In this document: piece after piece, positions 55,501-63,878 of the stretch | How positions within the stretch are numbered: position 1 is the first letter of the stretch | How the letters are laid out: the number at the start of each line of letters is the position of its first letter | Assembly: GCF_029277445.1 (NCBI RefSeq) | Contig: NZ_CP119566.1 | Span: 4,218,001 to 4,282,000, forward strand | Source of the DNA: Pararhizobium qamdonense | GTDB taxonomy: Bacteria; Pseudomonadota; Alphaproteobacteria; Rhizobiales; Rhizobiaceae | Length of the DNA: 64,000 nucleotides | Direction: 5' to 3' | The notes under the pieces: generated by a model | Databases searched by the model: none | What the model saw: only the letters and a program-made list of their open reading frames with translations | What the model was told of the DNA's origin: nothing | Position numbers and translations under genes: made by a program

Positions 55501-56403
55501 ATGAAGATAAAATCCAGTTCCCTCGCGGATATCGGCCTGACCGCGATAGCGCCCGCCATCTGGGGCAGCACCTATGTGGTCACGACCGAATTCCTGCCGC
55601 ACGGTTATCCCCTCACCGTCGCCATGCTGCGCGCCTTACCTGCCGGCCTTATCCTGCTTCTGATCGTCCGGCAGTTGCCACAGGGCATCTGGTGGGCGCG
55701 CAGCTTCATTCTGGGCGCGCTCAATTTCTCGTTCTTCTGGGCGATGCTGTTCATTTCGGCCTATCGCCTGCCGGGCGGGGTCGCGGCAACTGTCGGCGCG
55801 ATCCAGCCGTTGATCGTCGTCATGCTGGCCCGCCTGTTGATCGGCTCGCCGGTGAGGGCGCAGGCAATCGCCGCCGGTATTGTCGGCATGGCCGGTGTCG
55901 GCCTGCTGGTGCTGACGCCCGGAGCGGCACTCGATCCGATCGGCATTGCCGCAGGGCTCGCAGGTGCAGTCTCCATGGCGTTCGGCACGGTGCTGACGCG
56001 CCGCTGGGCACCGCCCGTCTCGAGCCTCACCTTCACCGCCTGGCAGCTGACCGCCGGCGGCCTGTTGCTGTTGCCGGTGGCGCTTTTGTTTGAGCCAGCT
56101 CTGCCGGTGCCGACCATGGCCAATGTGCTGGGCATGGCCTGGCTCGGCCTGATCGGCGCCGCCTTCACCTATCTTTTGTGGTTTCGCGGCCTGTCCAGAC
56201 TTGACCCTGCAGCCGTCGCCTCGCTCGGCTTTCTCAGCCCGCTGGTGGCAACCCTGCTCGGCTGGGGCGTGTTGAACCAGAACCTGACGCCGCTGCAGAT
56301 CGCCGGCATGGCCGCAGTGCTCACGAGCGTGTGGCTCGGCCAGCGGGCGCAGATGGCACCGCGCGCCGCAGCAACGGTCCCGGCGAAAACCGTTAGCCTT
56401 TAG
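55501..56403 (+). CDS. EamA-family drug/metabolite exporter (DMT superfamily)
   Basis: The 300-residue inner-membrane protein has ten predicted helices in two EamA repeats (about residues 15-140 and 150-285). The opening GLTAIAPAIWGSTYVVTTEFLP is typical, as are YRLPGGVAATVGAIQPLIVVMLAR in repeat one and ASLGFLSPLVATLLGW in repeat two. Likely exports a metabolite or drug. It is divergent from a MarR gene and probably repressed by it. Weak Shine-Dalgarno before ATG 55501. Its end overlaps the convergent proC-like gene by 11 bases. Confidence 0.9.
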   Translation: MKIKSSSLADIGLTAIAPAIWGSTYVVTTEFLPHGYPLTVAMLRALPAGLILLLIVRQLPQGIWWARSFILGALNFSFFWAMLFISAYRLPGGVAATVGAIQPLIVVMLARLLIGSPVRAQAIAAGIVGMAGVGLLVLTPGAALDPIGIAAGLAGAVSMAFGTVLTRRWAPPVSSLTFTAWQLTAGGLLLLPVALLFEPALPVPTMANVLGMAWLGLIGAAFTYLLWFRGLSRLDPAAVASLGFLSPLVATLLGWGVLNQNLTPLQIAGMAAVLTSVWLGQRAQMAPRAAATVPAKTVSL

Positions 56404-57181
56404 CGGCCTTCTCCGCCGCAGCCGCTAGCCCCTTGCAGATCGGCCCGGCAATATCGGCCGAGAGCATCGCCGTCAGGCCGGCGGCGGTGGTTCCGCCATA
56501 ATCGGTGAAGATCCGCACCGTATCCGCCGGTGTCTCCGGCGCATCGGCCATCCACGCTCCGGCGCCCAGAAAGAGCTGGCGAACGGCGATGTCGGCATTA
56601 TCGGGCGCAACGCCATGGGCGATGGCGTCACGGACCATGACATCGGCAAAGGCGGCGATGAAAGCCGGGCCGGAGCCGGTCAGGGCCGTGAAATAATCAA
56701 GCTCGCTTTCCGTCGAAAGCTTCGCCGTCTTTCCGGAGCAGGCAAAGAAGCCGTCCGCAAAATCCGCGTCTGCGGCCGTTGTTTCGTCCGTTGCATGCCA
56801 GGGGGTGAAGGACAGCCCCTGCTCAGCACAGGCATTCGGCATGGCGCGGATGATGCGGCCGCTTTTGAAGCGCTTTCGAAGCGCCGCCGCAGGCAGCCGG
56901 GCCATGACGGACATCACCAGCTTGCCGGAAAGATCGAGTTCCAGCGCATCAATATCCTCCGGCCGCACCGACAGAATGACGATATCCGACTGCGCCGCCA
57001 GCGAACGGTTGTCGGTGGTGAACCGGATATGCGGCCAGGCCTCGAACCCTGCCGTCCTGCCGCTGCGCGACGACAGGATGAGATCTGTGGGGGCGATGAA
57101 GCCCCTGGCAAGGGCCGGGCGAAGCAGAGCGCCGCCTAGCCAGCCTGTGCCGCCGATGACGCCGAGCGTGGTCAAGCCCAC
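56393..57181 (-). CDS. Pyrroline-5-carboxylate reductase family protein (ProC-like)
   Basis: The oxidoreductase of about 262 residues begins at GTG 57181 or TTG 57175. It has an N-terminal Rossmann motif TLGVIGGTGWLGGALL, SDIVILSVRPEDIDAL, and a C-terminal ProC dimerisation domain with ALTGSGPAFIAAFADVM and PADTVRIFTDYGGTTAAGL. True ProC makes proline from P5C; the unusual GGTGWLGG in place of GxGxMG and early divergence suggest a paralogue with another substrate. It overlaps the aminopeptidase stop, so the two are translated together. Confidence 0.85.
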   Translation of the reverse strand: MGLTTLGVIGGTGWLGGALLRPALARGFIAPTDLILSSRSGRTAGFEAWPHIRFTTDNRSLAAQSDIVILSVRPEDIDALELDLSGKLVMSVMARLPAAALRKRFKSGRIIRAMPNACAEQGLSFTPWHATDETTAADADFADGFFACSGKTAKLSTESELDYFTALTGSGPAFIAAFADVMVRDAIAHGVAPDNADIAVRQLFLGAGAWMADAPETPADTVRIFTDYGGTTAAGLTAMLSADIAGPICKGLAAAAEKAAKG

Positions 57182-58419
57182 TCGCCCTTGCGCATGACGG
57201 GAACCTTGGCGCCATCGGGACGCACACCATCGATATCGACCTCGCCGGAACCGATCATCCAGTCGATATGGATCAGGCTGGAATTGCCGCCCTGCGCCGT
57301 GATCTGCTCCTGCGTCAGCGAGGCGCCGTCGAGGAAGCATTTCGAATAGCATTGCCCAAGCGCGATATGGCAGGAGGCATTCTCGTCAAACAGCGTGTTG
57401 TAAAACAGGACGCCGCTGGCCGAGATCGGCGAGGAATGCGGCACCAGCGCCACTTCGCCGAGACGCCGTGCGCCCTCGTCCGTATCCAGCACCTTGTTCA
57501 GCACTTCCTCACCCTTCGAGGCCTTGGCCTCGACGATACGGCCGGCCTCGAAACGAACCTGGATATTGTCGATCAGCGTGCCCTGATGCGACAGCGGCTT
57601 GGTGCTCGACACATGGCCTTCGACGCGCAGCGCATGCGGCGTGGTGAAGACCTCCTCGGTCGGAATGTTGGGATTGCAGGTGATGCCGTTCTTTGCGGTC
57701 GATGCACCGCCGTGCCATTCATGGCCATCGGCCAGCCCGACGGTCAGGTCCGTGCCCGGTCCTGTGAAATGCAGCGCCGAGAAGCGTTCGCCGTTCAGCC
57801 ATGCGGAACGCTTGGCAAGATTGGCATTATGCTCGGCCCAGGCGGCAATGGGGTCGGCGACATCGACGCGGGAGGCGGCAAAGATGGCATTGGCCAGCTT
57901 TTCGACGGCAACCTGCTCGGCATCATCCGGAAACATCTGCCGCGCCCAGGCGGCGTTCGGATAGGAAATGATGTTCCAGTTGATGTCGAAATTGGAGATC
58001 TTCTCCAGCGCCGGCTTGTAGGCCATCGACATCGCCTTGTTGGCGCGGGCCACCTTGGCCGGGTCCTGCGCTGCCAGCATCATCGGGTTGTCGCCGGATA
58101 TGGCAAGGCGGGCGGTATTGCCGGCAAAGGCCTTGGCCATGCCGTCGTAAAGCCAGCCGCTGGCCTTGTCGAAGCTCTCGTCGGGGGCGTGGGCGTAGCG
58201 GGCGAGCGTCGTTTCCTCATCGGAATAGAACGTCGTCACCAGACCGGCCCCGGCAATATAGGCGTGTTTGGTGATCAGCCGCACCAGCGGCAGGGCGGCG
58301 ATCGGCGCCGTGATCAGGAGATCCTGGCCGCGCTCGAGCCGCAAACCCACCTTGATGGCGACTTCGGCGAGCTTGTCCAGTTTGACGGGATCGACGGCTT
58401 GGTGCGTGGAAGAGGTCAT
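57172..58419 (-). CDS. M29-family aminopeptidase (AmpS/AmpT-like)
   Basis: The 415-residue metallo-aminopeptidase has the M29 pattern of ligands: NIPTEEVFTTPHALRVEGHV with the conserved Glu residues, later LGQCYSKCF and the C-terminal IHIDWMIGSGEVDIDGV (His, Asp ligands). It releases N-terminal amino acids from peptides in the cytoplasm. The downstream overlap with the ProC-like reductase points to amino acid or dipeptide recycling. Confidence 0.92.
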   Translation of the reverse strand: MTSSTHQAVDPVKLDKLAEVAIKVGLRLERGQDLLITAPIAALPLVRLITKHAYIAGAGLVTTFYSDEETTLARYAHAPDESFDKASGWLYDGMAKAFAGNTARLAISGDNPMMLAAQDPAKVARANKAMSMAYKPALEKISNFDINWNIISYPNAAWARQMFPDDAEQVAVEKLANAIFAASRVDVADPIAAWAEHNANLAKRSAWLNGERFSALHFTGPGTDLTVGLADGHEWHGGASTAKNGITCNPNIPTEEVFTTPHALRVEGHVSSTKPLSHQGTLIDNIQVRFEAGRIVEAKASKGEEVLNKVLDTDEGARRLGEVALVPHSSPISASGVLFYNTLFDENASCHIALGQCYSKCFLDGASLTQEQITAQGGNSSLIHIDWMIGSGEVDIDGVRPDGAKVPVMRKGEWA

Positions 58420-58505
58420 GGGAGTGCCTGTCTGCTGAATTTACATCAGGGTTAGACTTAGAGCGCTTTGCGGCGAATTTGAAGGTGCATTTGCGCTGGC
58501 AGGTC

Positions 58506-59393
58506 TCATCGCATGGCGGCCGTCACGGCCGCGATATTGCTGTGATGAACCGTTTCATAGGGCTCGAAATAGACGAGAGCGCCCGACGCGATATCGGCGG
58601 CGGCGAAATCCGTCAGGGGCGGGATCACGGTTTCGCCCTGCGCAATTGCGGCGGACAGGCGCTCCAGATAATTCCGGTTCGCGTCGATCAGCGCCGGCGC
58701 ATATCCACCTTCGGCAATCCGGGCCTTGTCACCGTGGCTCGGAAGGATTTTTTTGATCGGCCATTCCCGCATGCGCCGCAGCTCGGCGATATGCGTGCTG
58801 ATCTGGCCGGGCTCGGCAATGTAAGTGACGGTATCTTCCAGCGTGTCCCCGGCGAGCAGCACTTTTTCGTCGGGTAACCAGATGACGTTGCCGTCCGAGC
58901 TGTGAACCGCGAAATGATGCAGTTCGATGCGGCGGCGGCCGACAAAGAGTTCCAGTGTTTCCTCAAACAGCCGCGTCGGCATGACCAGCGGCGCAATCGG
59001 CGGGTTGGCCGCTTCAATCCTGCTGCGGTTCTCCTCCAGCTTCTGCGCCGTCAAAGCAAGGGCGATAATCTCGCAGTCGGCAAAGACGGCATTCCCGGCA
59101 ATATGGTCCTTGTGCCAGTGGCTGAGCACGACGCGGATTGTGCGGACGCCGAGGCTTTCGAGATGTGCGCGGATCGCGCGCGCGTGTTCCAGCGAGATAT
59201 GGGTATCGTAAACCACAGCTTCAGCGCCATCGACGATGGCATAGGAGGCCACACCCAGCGAGTAGGCGCCGTCGTCCAGCCAGTTCGGCCCTTCGGCATG
59301 CAGCCGCTTGCCTCTCACGCGCCCGTCATAATAGGCGAAGATGCCGGGATAGGGTTCAAGGATCGAAAGCGTCGCGGTCATCTCGGACATCAT
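58506..59393 (-). CDS. Metallo-beta-lactamase-fold hydrolase
   Basis: The MBL-fold protein of about 295 residues has the zinc motif VVLSHWHKDHIAGN near residue 95, AVHSSDGNVIWLPDEKVLLAGDTLED near residue 170 (Asp bridging ligand) and a final His in LPSHGDKAR near residue 222. It probably hydrolyses an ester or thioester, and beta-lactamase activity is not implied. ATG 59393 is chosen from two adjacent ATGs after GAGAGATCC. It begins just eight bases after the stop of the broken ybaK. Confidence 0.87.
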   Translation of the reverse strand: MMSEMTATLSILEPYPGIFAYYDGRVRGKRLHAEGPNWLDDGAYSLGVASYAIVDGAEAVVYDTHISLEHARAIRAHLESLGVRTIRVVLSHWHKDHIAGNAVFADCEIIALALTAQKLEENRSRIEAANPPIAPLVMPTRLFEETLELFVGRRRIELHHFAVHSSDGNVIWLPDEKVLLAGDTLEDTVTYIAEPGQISTHIAELRRMREWPIKKILPSHGDKARIAEGGYAPALIDANRNYLERLSAAIAQGETVIPPLTDFAAADIASGALVYFEPYETVHHSNIAAVTAAMR

Positions 59394-59400
59394 GGATCTC

Positions 59401-59873
59401 TCAGGCAATCAAGGACGCGGCAACGGAATTCAGCGCCTTGCGGGCATCGTCGGGGGCCAATCGCACTTGCAGGCCGCGCTGGCCGCCATTGATATAGACC
59501 AGCGGCTCGGCAAATGCCTGTTCCTCGATCGCCGTCGGCACCTGTTTCCTCTGCCCGAACGGGCTGATACCGCCGACATGATAGCCGGTCAGCCGCTCGG
59601 CCTCGGCCGGTTTCATCATCTGGGCCGATTTTCCCTGAAACGCCGCCGCCAGCTTCTTCATGCTCACTTTGCGGTCGGACGGAACCACCACGCAGACCGG
59701 CCTGCCATCGACCTCCGCCATCAGCGTCTTCAACACACGGCGCGGCTCCTCCCCGGCGCCTCGGCCGCCGCCATGCCGATCCGGTCGGCAGAGGGATCGT
59801 AATCATAGGTATGAACGGTAAAGGCGGCCGCAGCTTTTGTCAGCGCAAGCGTTGCACGGGTGCTCTTCGACAT
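59401..59873 (-). pseudogene. ybaK: YbaK/EbsC-type aminoacyl-tRNA deacylase, disrupted by a 1-base frameshift
   Basis: Translation from ATG 59873 gives MSKSTRATLALTKAAAAF and continues as the YbaK N-terminus up to GMAAAEAPG, then reads out of frame to a stop. The rest of the protein (GEEPRRVLKTLMAEVDG, VPSDRKVSMKKLAAAF, GYHVGGISPFGQRKQVPT) continues at once in the next frame to 59401. One base is missing in the CCCC run at 59751-59754. Restored, it would be 157 residues, the normal length. YbaK clears mischarged Cys-tRNA(Pro). A homopolymer sequencing error is the alternative to a genuine pseudogene. Confidence 0.88.
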
Positions 59874-59903
59874 GGTTTTCCGCCGGTTACAACAAGGAGA
59901 ATG

Positions 59904-60125
59904 TCAGCGTTGGTGGTCGCGATCAAGCCGATCCAGGAGTTCCAGGCCTCGCTCCCTGTTCCCACGCTCTGCCCTCAACCGGAATCGCGTCTCAGAATCG
60001 AATTCGGCTATCGCCTTGGTGGAAAACTCTTCGAAGAGCTTGTTAAGACTCGTGCCGCGCGCAGACGCCAGAGCCTTCAAACGCTCATGCTGATCATTCG
60101 GCAGCCTTATCGTTAATGTGCTCAT
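59904..60125 (-). CDS. Orphan ribbon-helix-helix protein (antitoxin-like)
   Basis: The 73-residue protein begins MSTLTIRLPNDQHERLKALA: a beta-strand TIRL followed by two helices (EQ-rich, then GTSLNKLFEEFSTKAIAEF), the ribbon-helix-helix DNA-binding fold common in type II antitoxins and CopG/Arc repressors. GGAG lies seven bases before the ATG. No toxin-sized gene follows: the next thing is the broken ybaK, 30 bases on. It could be an orphan antitoxin, or a stand-alone regulator. Confidence 0.75.
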   Translation of the reverse strand: MSTLTIRLPNDQHERLKALASARGTSLNKLFEEFSTKAIAEFDSETRFRLRAERGNRERGLELLDRLDRDHQR

Positions 60126-60165
60126 CTCAAAACTCCGCCATCAGAATTCGAATCGAAATCTGCTT

Positions 60166-60510
60166 TCAAAACAACGCCGTATAAATCTCCGGCTTGAAGC
60201 CAGCCGTCAGTTTCCCGTCATGATCCAATATCGGCCGTTTGATCATCGAGGTCTGGGCGAGCATCAGGGCGATGGCCTTGTCTTCGTTGAGATCCTGTTT
60301 CTCAGCATCACCAAGCGCGCGGAATGTCGTGCCGGAGCGGTTCAGAACCGTCTCCCAGCCGAGCGCTGCCGTCCAGCGCTGCAGCGTATGGCGGGCAATG
60401 CCGGATGCTTTGTAGTCATGGAAATCATAGGCGATCCCCTGGCCTTCCAGCCAGGTCCGCGCCTTCTTCATCGTGTCGCAATTCTTGATGCCGTAGATGG
60501 TCACGCTCAT
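60166..60510 (-). CDS. ArsC/Spx-family protein of YffB type
   Basis: This 114-residue thioredoxin-fold protein starts MSVTIYGIKNCDTMKKARTWL. It has the single N-terminal Cys of YffB/Spx-like proteins, then RSGTTFRAL, and C-terminal IKRPILDHDGKLTAGFKPEIY with the conserved Arg-Pro. The family name arsenate reductase is historical; YffB proteins have unclear, perhaps glutathione-linked, activity. ATG 60510 has AAGGGA six bases before it. Confidence 0.88.
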   Translation of the reverse strand: MSVTIYGIKNCDTMKKARTWLEGQGIAYDFHDYKASGIARHTLQRWTAALGWETVLNRSGTTFRALGDAEKQDLNEDKAIALMLAQTSMIKRPILDHDGKLTAGFKPEIYTALF

Positions 60511-60573
60511 GCTCAATCCCTTTTGCCGGTATGCGGGATAGCATGAAGATATCTTGCTGAGAATGCCGGAAGA

Positions 60574-61353
60574 TCAGCGCTCCAGCATGTCGATCAGTTG
60601 CGGCAGTCCGGCCACGGTTTCGATGACGTGATCGGCACCGGCGGCCTTGAGCTTGGCGCCGACCTTTTCATGCAGGGCCGAACGTTCATTGGGCGACAGC
60701 GCGTCAAGCTCCGCCACGGTCAGGCCTGCCTCGTTGCCCGAGAGCGTCAGCCCCACCGTGATGCAGCCGGCGGCCACGCCCTCGGCAATGCCCGGCTCGG
60801 TGTCATCGACCTTGATCACGGCGCCGGCCGGATAGACCATCAGGTCGAGGAAGCACTTGTACATGCCGATCGGCGTCGGGCGCCCGAGCGGCAGATCATC
60901 GGCACAAATCAGGTTTTCCGGCGCAAAGCCCTGCTCGGCCGCCAGCGGCAGCACCCGCTCCATGATCGAACGCGTATAGCCGGTCGTCGAGCCGATCCGC
61001 ATGCCCTTGGCGCGCAGATAGGCGACCGTTTCGAGCGTGCCGGGCACCAGCGTGCAATAGTCGCTGACCACCTCTTCGTTGAGCGGCACGAAGAGGTCAT
61101 AGACCTTGTCGATGGCGCCTTCATCGGGTGCTGCCCCTTGCGCGGATGCCCAGCGCGCCGAAATATGCGGCTCGGCCAGCATGGCGCTGATATGCGCGCG
61201 CTTGGGCAGCCCCATCGGCTTGCGCGCGTCTTCGATGGTCACATGCACGCCGAATTTGCCAAAGGTTTCCACAAAGGCGCCCATCGGGGCGAAGGACCCG
61301 AAGTCGATGACGGTGCCGGCCCAATCGAAAATCACGGCCTTGAACTTGCTCAT
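60574..61353 (-). CDS. phnX: Phosphonoacetaldehyde hydrolase (phosphonatase)
   Basis: The enzyme splits phosphonoacetaldehyde into acetaldehyde and phosphate. 259 residues of the HAD superfamily: nucleophile in VIFDWAGTVIDFG near residues 7-19, Schiff-base lysine in RKPMGLPKRAHI near residue 55, HAD motif II in STTGYT near residue 126, and motif III/IV in ICADDLPLGRPTP near residue 165 and VIKVDDTEPGI near residue 190. Its start overlaps the FAD oxidase stop by four bases. Together they would degrade 2-aminoethylphosphonate or a methylated form. Confidence 0.93.
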   Translation of the reverse strand: MSKFKAVIFDWAGTVIDFGSFAPMGAFVETFGKFGVHVTIEDARKPMGLPKRAHISAMLAEPHISARWASAQGAAPDEGAIDKVYDLFVPLNEEVVSDYCTLVPGTLETVAYLRAKGMRIGSTTGYTRSIMERVLPLAAEQGFAPENLICADDLPLGRPTPIGMYKCFLDLMVYPAGAVIKVDDTEPGIAEGVAAGCITVGLTLSGNEAGLTVAELDALSPNERSALHEKVGAKLKAAGADHVIETVAGLPQLIDMLER

Positions 61354-62480
61354 GCGGCACTCCCATAGAGTTCGTTGATGGTTTCCTCGCCGATCCCGAA
61401 CGCCGTCGAGGCGCCGCATCCGGCGGTAACGACGACAATGCGCACATTGTCGGACGGCCTGTCGGTAAAACGCCAGCGATCCGGCGCCGAGGCATAGGTG
61501 CCCAGCCAGCGCTCGGCAATCACCCGTCCCGGCAGATCAAGCACCCGGTCGAATTCGCCAAGGATGAGATCATCGACCGCATCCGAGGCAAACGGATCAG
61601 GGGTTTTGGCATAGTGATGGCTATCGCCGACCACCAGCGAGCCATCGGCCGACTGGGTGACGATCAGATGAATGCCATTGCCGCGTTCCGCCTGCAAATC
61701 GGCATCCAGGCGCTGTTTCAGCGGCGCGGCCTCGGGCAAGCCGGCATAGCCGAGATAGCGGCCAAGCCCGAGATCGGACATGACGGCCGTGTTGAACCGG
61801 ACCGGCTGTTGCGGCCGCAGCCTCAGCATCTGCAGCTTGCAGCGGGTGACATTGTAGGCCGCGATGCGCTCGGCAAAAAGCCCGGTGAAATCGTCGCCCG
61901 GGCAAACGATCGCGGTTTCGGCCTCGATGACACCATCCGCCGTTTCCACGCGCGGCGGTTCGACTGCAGTGACGGTGGTGTTGCGCAGAAAGGTAACGCC
62001 GAGCTGCTCTTCCAGAAACCGGGCGAGCAGCGGGATCGCCGTGCGGGATTCGACGCGGATTTCGTGCGGGCTGTAGAGCGAGACGCGGGCGGCGTCGGTG
62101 CGCAGGCAGGCGACATGCGCCTGCGCCTGGCGCGCCGTCAGCCTTTCGCAGCCATCGGCCATCTCGGTGCGCAGGAAAGCATCGATCACCGCTTCGGATT
62201 CGTCGAACCGGGAGGCGAGCACCATGCCGCGCTGAACGATGGCGATGCCGGCTTTTTCCGCCACCTCTGCCCAGATATCCTGCGACTGCCGCGCCATGGT
62301 CCAGCAATCGCCGGCCTCCTGGCCCGTGACGGTGACGAAACCGAAATTGCGCACCGAAGCGCCATTGGCCTGCGCATCGCGGTCGATGACAACGACGCGC
62401 TTGCCGCGCTTGGCCGCCGCATGCGCGTGCGCCAGGCCGACGATACCGGCACCGGCAATGGCGAGATCATAGATGGGCAT
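61350..62480 (-). CDS. FAD-dependent oxidoreductase of the TIGR03364 (phosphonate-associated) type
   Basis: The flavoprotein of about 376 residues has the N-terminal Rossmann motif DLAIAGAGIVGLAHAHAAAKRG, then DAQANGASVRNFGF and a C-terminal GCGASTAFGIGEETINEL, as in DAO-family amine oxidases. Relatives next to phnX oxidatively deaminate an aminoalkylphosphonate to phosphonoacetaldehyde, replacing the PhnW transaminase, which is absent here. Start 62480 (MPIYDLAIAGAG) has AGGAGAGCGCGC before it. Translationally coupled to phnX. The actual substrate (aminoethyl- or N-methyl-aminoethylphosphonate) is not determined. Confidence 0.87.
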   Translation of the reverse strand: MPIYDLAIAGAGIVGLAHAHAAAKRGKRVVVIDRDAQANGASVRNFGFVTVTGQEAGDCWTMARQSQDIWAEVAEKAGIAIVQRGMVLASRFDESEAVIDAFLRTEMADGCERLTARQAQAHVACLRTDAARVSLYSPHEIRVESRTAIPLLARFLEEQLGVTFLRNTTVTAVEPPRVETADGVIEAETAIVCPGDDFTGLFAERIAAYNVTRCKLQMLRLRPQQPVRFNTAVMSDLGLGRYLGYAGLPEAAPLKQRLDADLQAERGNGIHLIVTQSADGSLVVGDSHHYAKTPDPFASDAVDDLILGEFDRVLDLPGRVIAERWLGTYASAPDRWRFTDRPSDNVRIVVVTAGCGASTAFGIGEETINELYGSAA

Positions 62481-62559
62481 GCGCGCTCTCCTGCGTGCCA
62501 CAGTGGACCAGGTCCGGGTTGGCTCGCGGCTAAAGAACGCAATTCCATAAAGGGATTAT

Positions 62560-62587
62560 GACAACCGCCAGCAAGGCGGCGATTGTC
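62560..62587. promoter_or_regulatory. 10-bp inverted repeat upstream of the phosphonate pair
   Basis: GACAACCGCC (62560-62569) and GGCGATTGTC (62578-62587) pair at all positions (one G:T wobble) around AGCAAGGC. It lies in the 172-base gap before the FAD oxidase, 80 bases from its start. It could be an operator or attenuator. Confidence 0.5.
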
Positions 62588-62652
62588 CACGTTATTCATC
62601 TCAGGCCGGGCACGTCACACCGGGAGGCACAGCGCCGCCAGAAGACCGCCGC

Positions 62653-63711
62653 TCAGGCTTCGAGCGCGCCGGGCTTGCGCACCGCCTTGGTGGGCTCGTC
62701 GCAGGCGATCTTCATCAGGTTGTCGCGGCGGCGGGCAAAGCGTTGCGAGGTGCGCGTGGCGACCAGCCCTGCCTGCGGCGCATGGATATCGATCGCGCCA
62801 CCCTCCATGCCCGGTGCGGTGATGATCGTCGCCAGCAGATCACCGGCAGCGACGGTATCGCCGATGTCGCGATGAAACAGCACGGCGCCGGCCTGCGGCG
62901 CGCGGATCATCTCGATATTGTCGAGCGGCGTTACCTTGCCGCGATAGGGCTCGATCGTTGCGGCCGCGCCGCCCACCGCGCCGCGCACCACCAGAAAGCG
63001 CCAGAGCCCTTCGGCATCCTTGCGGGCCATGTCCGGATAGACATCGCGCGTGCCACGAAGCTCGACGGTGACGGCCAGCCGGCCCGGCAGCCGCTTGGCC
63101 TTTTCGGCCGTTTCATGCTTCCAGGCATAGCCGACCGATTCCTCAAACGCGCTGCTTTCGCCATCGGCGAGAAACACGGCTTCCATGTCGAGCGCCGATG
63201 CCAGATCGGCGGCTTCCGGCCAGAAGGCCTCATCGACATAGGTATATTGCACGGATTCATCATCGCAATGCAGGTCGAGCATCAGATCGGCACTGAGCGC
63301 CATATGCAGCAACTGCCGCTTCAGCTGTTCCACCACCGGATAACGCTCGAGATCGTCGATCAGCGTTTCGCGCTCGGACAGCCCGATCAGCGGAAATTCG
63401 CGGTTGAAATTGGTGCGCGAGCCCAGATCGAACCGGCCCTGCAATTCGCCGAAATGCGATTGCGCCGTGCCGATCGGATTGGCCTGCGGAACGATGGTGA
63501 TATCGCTGAAAATTTTCCCATCGGCATCGGCCTGCCGCAGCTTTTCGCATAGAAAATGCAGGAGAGCCGTGCCCGGAAGCTCATTGGCATGCAACGCTGC
63601 CTGGATATAGATTTTCGGCGCCTTGGCGTCGCTGCCCTTGAACCGGATGACCGGCAGCCGCCATTCGACACCCGGCGTATCGCCCTTGATGACGATTTCA
63701 GAAATATCCAT
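62653..63711 (-). CDS. Succinylglutamate desuccinylase/aspartoacylase family protein
   Basis: The 352-residue M14-like zinc hydrolase has IQAALHANELPGTALLHFLCEKL near residue 36 (His, Glu ligands), NPIGTAQSHFGEL and RTNFNREFP, DLHCDDE near residue 150 (third ligand). Its C-terminal domain (GKVTPLDNIEMIRAPQAGAVLFHRDIGDTVAAGDLL) resembles a biotinyl/lipoyl beta-barrel. It probably removes an acyl group from an amino acid. ATG 63711 fits GGAGG six bases away. Adjacent to the phosphonate genes, but no proven link. Confidence 0.88.
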   Translation of the reverse strand: MDISEIVIKGDTPGVEWRLPVIRFKGSDAKAPKIYIQAALHANELPGTALLHFLCEKLRQADADGKIFSDITIVPQANPIGTAQSHFGELQGRFDLGSRTNFNREFPLIGLSERETLIDDLERYPVVEQLKRQLLHMALSADLMLDLHCDDESVQYTYVDEAFWPEAADLASALDMEAVFLADGESSAFEESVGYAWKHETAEKAKRLPGRLAVTVELRGTRDVYPDMARKDAEGLWRFLVVRGAVGGAAATIEPYRGKVTPLDNIEMIRAPQAGAVLFHRDIGDTVAAGDLLATIITAPGMEGGAIDIHAPQAGLVATRTSQRFARRRDNLMKIACDEPTKAVRKPGALEA

Positions 63712-63878
63712 GACCATCCTCCCTTTTATCGTTTCAAGGGCTTATGCGGCTTGCTGCAGGCGGGCGCAAGATGCCAAAATTTGCGGCTTGCTTTGTGCTG
63801 TGGATCGGCCCCGGCACACAGAAACAGACGCAACCGGCGCGCGGTGTCCGCACGCCGGTTGCTCCGGGCCCGATCCCG

